NCBI GenBank assembly: GCA_036927565.1
Contig: JAYESD010000001.1
Location: 275,539,560 to 275,603,559 of the forward strand
DNA: 64,000 bases
Reading direction: 5' to 3'
Source of the DNA: Tuctoria greenei
Lineage: Eukaryota; Streptophyta; Magnoliopsida; Poales; Poaceae
Shown here: positions 1 to 9,058 of the stretch, piece by piece
Layout of the letters: every line of letters starts with the position of its first letter
Numbering within the stretch: position 1 is the first letter of the stretch
Position numbers and translations under genes: made by a program
The notes under the pieces: model-generated
Seen by the model: only the letters and a program-made list of their open reading frames with translations
Database searches by the model: none
Told to the model about the DNA's origin: nothing

Positions 1-558
1 ACTAGTCCGGACCCTTAGAGGACTAGTCCGATATTGTCCAGTAAGGGTGACCGGACTAGTCCGGACCCTATACGGACTAGTCCGATTTTTCAGTAACTGT
101 CAATTTGAACTCGAAATTGACATGTGTTCTAATTGAAAGGACACACCCACCGAATTTTGAGTCTCTGATCGGGAGACTCAATAATTCCTAAGGGTGGGAG
201 GCTCCCTCTTGTGTCTCTTGGTCAACTATAAGAAGAGGGTCAAGTGTGTGATCAAAGAAGGCTTAAGGGCATACACTCATACACACTTGAACACCCTAAT
301 CCACTCAGAATCCGATCAAGATACCAAGAGAAGAACAAGGGGAAACGCCTCTCGTCGTCGTTCTTCTTGCGGCCTCGCCTTGTTGGCTAGATGGCCGCAT
401 CGTCAAGCAACGACAAAGATGGAGGAGAAGGTATTATTGATGTTCTTGTGCTATTTGAGAGATAGCACTTGGTGTTCATGTTGTAATCAGATTTCTCCAT
501 GTAATTCGAGATGATTTAGTGGCTATTTGATCTTTGGGCTCCCTCTTGTTTTCTAACA
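1..558 (+). mobile_element. Copia family-A LTR, 5' truncated by window edge
   Basis: This is the reverse complement of the LTRs of the element at 18585-25161 and shares their whole length from about base 70 onward. It ends in the typical ...TTCTAACA at 558. What follows is not a primer binding site but methyltransferase exon sequence, so this is either a solo LTR or the 3' LTR of an element lying off the left edge. GGACTAGTCC palindromes occupy bases 1-95. A TATA-like CTATAA lies at about 226-231, inside a weak CTCTT/AAGAG inverted repeat. Confidence 0.9.
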
Positions 559-2354
559 ATTTCTTGTTAAGGAGAATGAGCACCGGAGCAATTGGCCTAT
601 ATATTGAGCATCTGAAGTTTGCAGCTTGCCCAAGTATCAATAGGAAGACTTGATGCAAATGATTCAACAACATTGAGTTCATCCCTAGCAGTGTTGTAAA
701 TCATCGCCTGGACGCCTAGGCGCCTAGGCGGGCGCCTAGGTGAGGGTCAGGGAAGGAGAGAGGGCGCGGGAGGGAGGAGGCAGCAGGGAAGGAGAGAGGG
801 CGGCAGAGGCGCCCTGAGGGGACAGGCGCCGGGCAATGCAGGCGGGCGACGGAGGGGGAGGGGACGCGCGTTGGGGCAAGGCTGGGACGGGCGCCGAGAG
901 CTGGATACGAGCGAAGAGGCGGGCGGCGGCGGGGGCAGTTGAGGATGAGGGCGCGGAGGCAAGGGCGGAGGCAAGGCCCATAAGGCCCAATAAACCTTTC
1001 TAACCCTAAAATTCCTTTCCTAGTCTCCAACTCGATCCAGCCGTCCGATCGGCGCTGCCCCTTCTTTCCTTCAGCACCGCGCCTCTTCGCTTCGCCCCGC
1101 GCCGCCCCTTCTTCCTTCTTCGCAGTCCGTGCCTCACCTCCAGTCTTCGGACCTTCCTCGGTGTCGCGCCGCGACTCCTCGCGCCTGTGCACGCCCGCGT
1201 CGTGACTCTCCCGCTAGTCGGAATTGGACGACGGCTGGACGCGACGCCTGGACGCCTGGATGACGACAAGGCGTCTCAGTCGGGCGCCTGGATCATTTCA
1301 GGCGAGACGAGAAGCCATGGCGTCCGATCCGGAGCGACTGGATGTCTAGGCATCGCCTAGGCGACGCCTGGACAACACTGATCCCTAGTGACGAGAAGAC
1401 AAACAATAGGTTCGTTTATAAATGAAACTTGGTCATTAAATAACATGATTGTGCACATGTTAAAGTTATGCAAAACTAACAGCAAAGAGATTTTTAGTTC
1501 GTTCACAAATTAACTCATTCCTTGTCCAGAGTCTAGAGCTGCCAATCAGCAAGCAATTAATGAGATTACAGTATACGGGGCACAATATTAGCAAATACCT
1601 TCCACCTGGATGCCCAATTAAACAAGAACACTAATGAGCCCTCTGGAGCTGAGAAGTCTACTGGCAGCTTGCAACGCAAGCTCAGTCGTCCTAGGTACCG
1701 TGATTACTGTTTCATCTCCTCCTGGAAGGTAGCCCAAGTTGAATGCTACAAGCCTAGAGGATATATGCCAGTAGCATATCAGCATGCGTTACTCATTTTC
1801 CCAATACTATTTTGCCAAACAACATCTCTACAAAATTAATGAAATTGGAATACCAATAAGATGAAAAGTCTTGATCACCTGACAGGAAAATTTTTAGGAA
1901 CAATCTCCTCCATTTTACTATGACATACCAGAAATAACTTTACTAGTTCCCTCTGCAACATAAAATTAATTTATATAGTTACAAGCAGTGCAAGTAGACT
2001 TCATGAGAAGACAGAAGATAACAACTATCTTGTTTGTAAATGATAAGGTCAAAGTGGAATGCCACAAAAGAAAATACTACCAGTGCATTATATTGACATT
2101 TGTTGATTATTATTTCCTTCTTCAGAGGAAATTAGCAAGTACATTTAAAATTTCCGTACCTCACGATCATCATCAACAGCCATTTCAGGAAAGAAGACGT
2201 GCTCTCAATAGCGGAATCTTGAATGTCCATCCCATAAACACGTCCTTGCCCTCTCGCATCTGCCACCATCTTAAGCAAAGCAAGTGTATCATTGCCATTC
2301 CCACATGTTGCATCAACCACTGTATCACCTTTCTGGACGATCCTTCTCCACACC
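559..2354 (-). pseudogene. Decayed YtqB/MnmM-type SAM-dependent methyltransferase (putative rRNA/tRNA methylase)
   Basis: Three exons can be read on the minus strand: 2354-2160, 1753-1599 and 684-559. The first carries the SAM-binding motif DATCGNGNDT followed by VYGMDIQDSA. The second reads FNLGYLPGGDETVITVPRTT, and the last contains SLPIDTW and then RPIAPVLILLNKK. This order fits the PF06962 family (bacterial YtqB/MnmM, wobble-uridine tRNA methyltransferase; plants have homologues). Splice sites are GT/AG and the phase is kept between exons two and three (AG|G). Lesions are a 1-nt loss near 2185, an in-frame TAA at 1618-1620, a 1-nt loss near 1608 and a 4-nt gain near 600. A MITE sits at the last acceptor and a copia LTR replaces the C-terminal end. 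No first exon was found upstream. It is judged non-functional; the intact gene may be elsewhere. Confidence 0.85.
689..1380. mobile_element. hAT-type MITE (non-autonomous DNA transposon)
   Basis: The 692-bp GC-rich element has perfect 9-bp terminal inverted repeats (CAGTGTTGT ... ACAACACTG) and is flanked by an exact 8-bp direct repeat, ATCCCTAG, at 681-688 and 1381-1388. Eight-base duplications and a CAGTG terminus are typical of the hAT superfamily. Subterminal CGCCTAGGCG palindromes occur near both ends. The interior is biased and its open frames have no recognisable protein; part of it (about 970-1070) resembles a 5' leader, so captured host sequence is possible. No transposase is encoded. 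Confidence 0.9.
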
Positions 2355-3843
2355 CTAATCAAGCACAATGTAAGGATTAAAGAATGCGTAAAACAAAAGA
2401 AGAGCTTTTCTACACTCTTTCACATGAGCCCGACAACGTATGCAGAGCGAATGTATCTTTTTTAACACGAGCAAGGCGAGCTACTCACTTCAGAGAATTA
2501 CTGAGATCGTGTACGTTAGAACAGGAGGTATCAACGGTCCAGATTTATGAGAGAAGGAAAAAAGGAGTGATTAATTCGGAAAAAAACATTTAGACCAAAG
2601 CTCAGAGTGAGCTCGTATCATCTGCGTAGATGACAGTTCGTGACGACCCATGTGTCACGTGAGCATTTCATCATCACTTTGGCCCAACGAAGTGGGGTGA
2701 GAGAGGCTCGAACTCTCGACCTCAGGATAACTCAACAGCTATGAGACCTACGCGCTAGCCAACTGCGCCACCACCCCTGTTGCGCAGTAGGATAAAACAA
2801 AATATTAAAGTTAGACAAGTATCATGGCACTGATCGCTGTTCCAATTTTCTGTTTTCTTGCTGGTTAAAGTTCAAGGAAGTCACTAATAGTTCAGCTAGG
2901 TGTAATGCTAACTTTGCTTATGAAGAAATATTAAGTGCTGGTTGGTGTTAAGCTAGTGGATTTATATGTCAGGGAAAGAGACACATGCAGCTTAATTAAG
3001 TGTCTATATCCACTCAAGCTGGCAAGAGACACAAGGCCATGAGCTCAGAACATCAAGTGTTGCAAGAAAAAACCATGTGTGGTTCTCACCAGATGTTCAT
3101 GAGCCACCTGTTTGGCAGGCACTTTTCAGCTAATGGTTTGCTTTGATGAAGTTTGGTTGCTAGTCGTATATCGCAATGTGCTGCCATACTGACATGTTTT
3201 GCTTTTGCAATGGCCAAAAAACATGCCACGTGATATGAGGACCACATGTAAATTGGCCTGTGTGTTGGGACTCAGAATACTGAGATATATATATCCATTT
3301 ATTTTGAGTGATGGGTACTATATCTTATTTAAACATCTGAACTCGTCAGCTTCATATCACTTCTGCAGTCGGTGGTTTGGTGGATCACTGACATCTCATG
3401 TGAACTCCATTCCTTGTGACTTCCTAAATGGACCTATTCACTCCGTTTCAATTCATTTGTCATTAGGACAATTTTTATTAGTTCATTTTTAATTCTTTTA
3501 ATTGTCTGAAACGACAATTATTTTAAAAAGTACAAGGTTGTTGCAACTAGACAACTTGAAAACCTTAGCTGCAGGACACTGCTTTGTTTCACTGATATCA
3601 TAGTTCTGCTCTAGGCATGCTCTGACGATGATCACGGCCCAGCTCTTCCAGCTGTCCTGAGCCACAGTATGGTCTATGGTCTTCAATTCAGGCAACTTGC
3701 TCCAGTGACCCGAGTGCTACTCATCTTTATTTGCACCATAAGTCCATGATTCTTTGTCTGTATCTCCTGTGGGCAGTACCTGGTTTCATTCTGAAACTTT
3801 GAAACAGCTCCATACCAGTGTCGTGTCTACCTTAAGCAGTATG
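2355..3843. other. Host intergenic sequence around the tRNA gene
   Basis: Apart from the tRNA gene, I see no coding region here. The short open frames have no recognisable domain. A possible degenerate Stowaway-like remnant lies near 3435-3530 (CTCCGTTTCAATTCATTTG), but it lacks a clear partner repeat. The sequence continues as host DNA beyond the solo LTR at 18263. Confidence 0.6.
2693..2777 (-). tRNA. tRNA-Met(CAU), elongator, with 11-nt intron
   Basis: The minus strand folds into a full cloverleaf: acceptor GGGGTGG/TCACCCC, D stem GCGC/GCGC, anticodon CAT at 2743-2741, T arm GAGAG-TTCGAGC-CTCTC and discriminator A. An 11-nt intron (complement of 2729-2739, placement ambiguous by a base) follows position 37, where plant elongator tRNA-Met genes are interrupted. 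Box B (GGTTCGA-like: AGTTCGAGC) and box A (GGCGCAGTTGG) are intact. Upstream on the minus strand are an AT-rich stretch and CAACA next to the first base. The nearest T run downstream is about 105 nt away (near 2583). Confidence 0.93.
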
Positions 3844-4477
3844 TGTAACACCCTCATTTTCATGCATCATGCTCTACATACACTCATATACATATTTAAT
3901 ATTAACCCACAACAAGAGGAACGAGTTTAAAATTGATTCGGAGCATGTAAAATTGATTTGGAACAAAACCGCACTTAAAATGCAGGAAAGTGCAGACTAG
4001 TCCGATTTTGCTGAGGACTAGTCCGATTTCTCTCTGACTAAAAACGGACTTGTCCGTTTTTGCTGCGGACTAGTCCGATTTTGCCTCTGGAAATCTTCGG
4101 ACTTGTCCGATTTTGTGCGAACTAGTCCGATATTCCAAGAATCCTTGAAAAATTGCTAAGTCCTTGGACTTTTCCGGACTAGTCCGGTGTTTGAGCGGAC
4201 TTGTCTGATCTCCTCTCTGTTCAAAGTCGGACTTGTCCAATTTTAGGCCAGACTTGTCCGATTTTCTCTCTGGACGACTTCGGACTAGTCCGGTCCTTTC
4301 CGGACTTGTCCGATATTTTGCGACTCCGAGTTGATCTTTTGTTTTACGACTTGTTTCTTAGGTTTCACGTTAAGTGGGCCTAGGGGCGTCGTGCCTAACT
4401 CTTTTAGAGCCCGTGTGGGACTCTAAACCGGCCTCTACTCCTCCCAAACTCAAAATCCATCTAACCCTAGCCTCCAC
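3844..4477 (+). mobile_element. Tekay-like gypsy solo LTR, left part
   Basis: It begins TGTAACACCCTC just after GTATG (3839-3843). The matching GTATG follows the right part at 18263-18267, so this is one LTR of about 2.85 kb once the nested element is removed. Long LTRs starting TGTAACACCC and ending GTCACA are typical of the Tekay/Del chromovirus group. About a dozen variants of GGACTAGTCCG and GGACTTGTCCG lie at 3994-4315. Confidence 0.82.
3994..4320. repeat. CGGACTAGTCCG / CGGACTTGTCCG palindrome cluster in the Tekay-like LTR
   Basis: At least eleven copies of the 10-12-bp palindrome or one-base variants are spaced irregularly by about 10-50 bp. They lie upstream of the TATA box of the same LTR, which is now displaced to 16055 by the nested copia element. 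The same motif occupies LTRs of several copia families in this window. Confidence 0.85.
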
Positions 4478-6013
4478 TGTAAGGACCGAATGCCCAAGAG
4501 GGGGGGGGGGGGGGGTGAATTGGGCTTTCTTCGAAAAATTCTAAGCAATGAAACTTAATTTCTAAAGCCCAATTCCCTACGCAAACTATCTATGCATTCT
4601 AGTAGATAGAAACTTCGCGGAATATAAAATGCATAAAAGTAATGGAAAGGAGAAGGATGCAAACTCCCGAGGAGACAAAGATTTATCCCGTGGTTCGGCA
4701 AGATCGTCAAGATCTTCCTACATCCACGTTGTGGCACTCACCAAGGGGTTTTGCCACACCCAAGTCACCGAGACGAGGGATCTTCACTATTCCTCTCCGT
4801 TCGCCTCCATTGGCAAGGTGGAGCTCAAGCCTTGTACAACTTCTACCTTCCGGGCTTTCACACACGCCTTGGCAAGCTCCGGAAGTCTCTTCACAGTTAC
4901 AAACACCAAGGGCACTCCCTTGAGGCTCTCACACTATCCTAGAGAGTCCACTCACCCAGAATGGAGGCACACAAGCTCTCTGTCTAGCTAGTTCTAGTCT
5001 AACTCTTGGTGTATTGGTAAACGAAATGATGTGGAAGTGATTGCTCTTGGTCTTGAATGCTTGTGGATGTGTTGATAGTGTCTGGTGATCAAGACTTGAC
5101 GAAATGACAGGATTAGGGGGTATTTATAGCCAGCCTCCCCGAAATAGCCATTGGAAAAGTAGGCTGACAGAACTTTACTGTGAACACCGGATGATCTGAT
5201 GTCTCTCCTTTAGTTATCATCAGTCAAGTTACTTTAGCTGATGTCATTGTGTCAGATATGACCGTTGTTAGACCGATGTTGATCCTGTCTTCTCATCGGA
5301 TGATCCGGTGGCTCTTCCTCTAGAATTTACTCAAACTTGATGCTTACTGGAGTAATCGACCGATGTATGCTTCTGTGTACATCGGATGATCCGGTGAGTT
5401 GATTTTGAGAATTGGTCCAGAAATAATTGCTTCTGTTGAATTAGACCGATGTGCACTTTGCTTCATCATCGGATGATCTAGTGTGTACTTCTCCAGAACA
5501 GTTGAGAAATTTATCCTTCTGTTGAATTGGACCGATGTACCACTTCCTACACATCGGTTGATCCGGTGTGTACTTCAGTTTTGAGGTCTTCTTCTGTTGA
5601 CACAACTCGACCGATGTAGTCATTTCACAAAACATCGGATGATCCGGTGTGTTTGATCTTGTTTGCTTCGAGTTGTTTTAAGTTGATCATTTGGAATTTG
5701 CTTGAGTGACCTCTTTGACATTTGTTGGGAATGTTCTTCTGATGAATATTGATTTCCTTGTGTTGTCAATTTTGATGGAATTGCGTTGACATATGAGTTC
5801 TTCTTTTAGTCTTCATGAAAATCGATTAACCCCTTAGAATAGTTCGTTGAGGGGTCTCCATTTGTATCCAATGAGCAGTAGATGATATGAATAGATAGTT
5901 CATTACGTTTGATGTGTTATACGTGAGACCTCGCATCCACAAACTCATTAGTAATATCTAACGGTTGTCATTAATCACCGAAACCATACCTCATGGGGGC
6001 CTAGATGCTTTCA
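4478..6013 (-). repeat. 3' LTR of element C
   Basis: It is 1536 bp and, on the minus strand, begins TGAAAGCATCTAGG and ends CTTACA. It is nearly identical to 14512-16046. A TATAAATA box lies at 5128-5121 (minus). Between 5190 and 5660, upstream of it, are repeated CATCGGATGATCCGGTG and ACCGATGT motifs. A run of about 16 G on the plus strand (around 4501-4516) lies near the LTR end and differs in length between the two copies. Confidence 0.93.
5190..5655. repeat. ATCGGATGATCCGGTG / ACCGATGT motif array in the LTR of element C
   Basis: The near-palindromic core CGGATGATCCG and its partner ACCGATGT recur about every 50-80 bp. The same array is in the other LTR (15218-15685), and a diverged copy lies at 8210-8480, ahead of the third ORF. 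The geometry (array upstream of a TATA box) matches the CGGACTAGTCCG arrays of other elements. Confidence 0.85.
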
Positions 6014-6343
6014 ATCTCCTCCTTTTTGGTGATTCATGACAACACAACAAGTAGAGCATAGAGGTAATGAAATTAAGAACGCAATGCTCATAAAAGAATG
6101 TAACAAGTACAAAATTCAACACAAGAAGCTCGAAGGCTCAAACAAAGATCAATAAATCATAAGAGCATAAAGTAGCACACACGGATACACAATAATAGCA
6201 AATGATAGTAAATATAACAATAAGTCCAAAATAGATAGAACTCCCCCTGCAACTAAGACTCCCCCTACGACTGAGCTAACCTCCCCCTGACTCTAACTCT
6301 TCTCCCCCTTTGGCATCAAGACACCAAAAGGGAGGTCGAGTGC
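6014..6343 (-). promoter_or_regulatory. Polypurine tracts upstream of the 3' LTR of element C
   Basis: The main tract, AAAAAGGAGGAGAT on the minus strand, abuts the LTR start and is the likely plus-strand primer. Four further AGGGGGAG-type tracts lie at about 6243-6310. The rest is AT-rich non-coding sequence. Confidence 0.8.
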
Positions 6344-7791
6344 CTAAGACTCCGGAGCGCTCGGGGCGATGGTGAAGCGGTCGCCGTCGGGGGTGCTGTC
6401 GTCGGAGCCGGAGTCGGCGGTCGCTGCTGCTGGAGCGGAGGAAGCTGGGGGATCCGCTGACGGTGCTGGGGGCGCCGGTGGAGCTAGAGCAGCTGGAAGA
6501 GGTGTACTGGTCACCGAAGTCGGAGTCTGCAGGAAGGTAGTCGGTACCAGCACTGGAGAGTGAATCGGTGCGCTCTGAGCAAGCAGCGGGGACATGCTGA
6601 TACTCGGTATCGGCGAAGTCGGCACTGGAGCCGCGACGGGTGCCAGAGAAGGTGCACCTGGAGCCTGACCAAGTCCCGTCTGCTGAGGGGGAAGGGCGAT
6701 CCCGGTCTGAGTGTAGAGGTTGGTGATCAACCCCAGGATGCCCATCATTGCCTGCTGAGTCTGCTGCTGCTGGTCGAGAGTGCGCCGGTGCATCTGATCA
6801 ACTAGGTTGGTGAGCTTGTCAGTGTCCTCTCGCCTCTGACGGGCTATCTCTAGTTGCAACTCCTGCTGCTGCTGCTGAAGCTCTGCAAGTCGTGTAGCCT
6901 GCTCTGCTCTGGCCTGCTCAACTGCAAGCTTGTCCTGGCGCTGCTGCTCAATCATCTACTGAAGTAACGAAATGAGCTCAGACGGCTGAGATACCTGCGC
7001 CTCGGACACGGGCGGTGGTGTAGGTGGTGGAGCAGCTGAACCTCCCGCCTCCGCGTCGTGCTGCCTCGGTGAGGGAGGAGGAGGTGGGAAGTACTCCTCG
7101 ACGCTGTCACTCGTGTCGCTGTCCGACCAGACGTACTGAAAGTCTCCTCCCTGAGCCTCTGCCTGTGCAAGCGCCTCGTCCTCTTGAGCCAACTCTGTCT
7201 AGTCCTCCTCGGAAAGTCGTGCTCGGACCTGACGCTCAACTGGACGACCAAGGCGGCGGTCTCCAGGAGCGGGAACTCGGTAGTGGCTGAACCGAGTAGC
7301 GTGCAGCTCAGTCAGGGGAGCAGTAGCTGGAGAACCCTCTGGAGCTAGCAGGTAGAGCAGACGACTGATCCAGTGTCCAAACACTAACTGCCTCAGCATC
7401 CCAACTCCGTCAGTGATCACGTCCTCCATCTCACAGATAAAGATATCCACAATATCGAACTCCATCCCGTTCATGATGTAGAACAAGAGAGTCTGCTGCA
7501 GGCTAGTGAATCCCTCCAAGTATCCTGATCTGGGCAGAAGGGTACGCCGAAGGATGTGGTGAACTGTGCGAGCAGCTGGAGTGAGCAAGGCAGGGACCCT
7601 CGGCTGGTCAGGTGTGGCTGCTGCTGCCTCTGCCGAGACTCGCGAATCCGAAGGGATCCGCGATGGCCGCGCTCACGCTCTTCAGCGGCGCGAGCGGCCA
7701 ACTCTGCACGTTGAGCCTCCTTCGATAATTTCTGCTTCTTCGCGGCACGCTCCTCAATAGCCTTGCCTTTGCCCTTCCTGTCGCGGCCCAT
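6344..7791 (-). pseudogene. Third ORF of element C, damaged (non-gag, non-pol)
   Basis: The likely start MGRDRKGKGKAIEERAAKKQ (7791) opens a basic region. The frame shifts near 7610, then runs through a helical domain (ILRRTLLPRSGYLEG ... FDIVDIFICEMEDVI) and two in-frame TAG codons (7201-7199, 6958-6956) to a Gln-rich coiled-coil-like segment and a Pro/Ala/Ser-rich tail ending at 6344. The helical domain aligns by eye with the C-terminal half of the corresponding ORF in element B (ILRRTVAPKEGDAG ... FNLVDYIFDDIYNI). Relative to B, about 150 residues of the domain appear deleted at the frameshift. No membrane segment is visible, so it does not look env-like. Its function is unknown. Confidence 0.75.
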
Positions 7792-8164
7792 CGCGATGAG
7801 ATTGCCGGCTAGGGTTGACAACGACAACGAATCCGCAAGGGCGATGAAACCCTAACGGCAACGGTGGCGATCGACGCGAGAAGAGGTGCGGTGGAGAGAT
7901 AGAGTGGTGCGGCGATAGTGAGACGGCGGCGCGGCGAGGGAGGTGGCGGCGGCGACTGCGGTGGAGAGGAGAGGGCGGCGCGACCTTGGGATGGCGGCGA
8001 CTGCCGAGCGACGGCGGTGGCGACCGAAGGACGACAGCGGCGGGCCGGAAGACGCGGCGGCGACCGGCGGTGGTGGGTGGAAGGCTCGGAGCGGTGGTGG
8101 CGGAGCGGCGGCGGAGAAGAGGTGAGGGCGTCGGGGAGAGAGGAAAAGAAAACTGGGAGGTGGC

Positions 8165-8485
8165 TGAAACTTTTTAAATAGGTATGGGCAAACCCTAGCC
8201 GCGACAAGAACATCGGGTGATCCGATGCACACCTGGGTGGAGCATCGGTCGAGTTCAACAGAGAGGTTGTTCCAAAAACCTCTTAAGCACCGGATGATCC
8301 GACGTTGAAGGGTCGATCATCGGTCGAATTCTGCAGGACTTCAGAAAATTGAACACAGGATGCTCCGATGTTTCTCAGAATGAACTCATCGGTTGATTTC
8401 TGATTCTGACTGATCTGATCCTTGAACTGAAGCACAAACTGATCCGATGTTGTTGCTGCCCTAGCATCGGGTAATCCGATGACTA
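8165..8485 (-). promoter_or_regulatory. Candidate internal promoter of the third ORF in element C
   Basis: Diverged CATCGGATGATCCG-like and ATCGGTTGA motifs at 8210-8480 copy the LTR array. A TATTTAAAAA box follows on the minus strand at 8180-8171, about 380 nt before the ATG at 7791. The order array-TATA-ORF repeats that of the LTR promoter. Confidence 0.5.
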
Positions 8486-9058
8486 CATAAATTCTAAAAC
8501 TGCCCATATATGTCCTTTGACTTAAACACACAAAGAGAAGCACGAGTCTCAGGATTTTTTGGGCAACCCCTAACCCCTAAAAAAAAGGCTTCAAATATAG
8601 TGCCAACAATTTGGTTAAGCCCTTAAGCAAATAGAGCACACAAAAGAGTTAGGAGGAGAATCCAAGAAAATGTAAGGCCCATGCTTTGTGAGCTAGAGTA
8701 TGGAAACTTCTATCTCTTTAAAGCATGTTCCTTTAGGCATTTTGCTCTTTCCACATCATATGAGTTGAGATATTGCATTTCAAACAAGTCTCTTTCTCAT
8801 GAGGTGGGTTCCCCTTTGTGACAATCTACCGTATGCAATGCCAAACATTTTATACTGCAAGAAATTATAAGACTATATGGCAGGCATCATGCACGGCATA
8901 AAATAAATCTATCTTGCCAAATTTGAACCTTTCAAAGGCTTCTTCAGGGAGAGCTACTCTCCAAACCTTGGGACAACCCAAAAGAACCTCCAACCCAAGC
9001 TAACCCTTGCCCACCCCTATCCTTTGAGAGTTAGACAAGACCTATATGAAGTGCATTC
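8486..9058 (-). other. Spacer between pol and third ORF of element C
   Basis: It is non-coding and AT-rich with some repeated A runs. No domain or strong motif is visible apart from the promoter-like region that follows. Confidence 0.6.

Noticed and set aside
716..1269. Several overlapping reading frames in GC-rich sequence
   Set aside because: They lie inside the hAT MITE, are low-complexity and Pro/Arg-rich, and match no family.
2384..2593. Small plus-strand frame next to the tRNA gene
   Set aside because: No similarity to known proteins and no promoter or composition signal.
3430..3535. Possible Stowaway MITE
   Set aside because: Only one CTCCGTTT-like end is clear; no matching terminal repeat or TA duplication could be fixed.
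7809..8258. Long Pro/Arg-rich frames on both strands
   Set aside because: GC-rich leader of the third ORF of element C; frames are a result of base composition.
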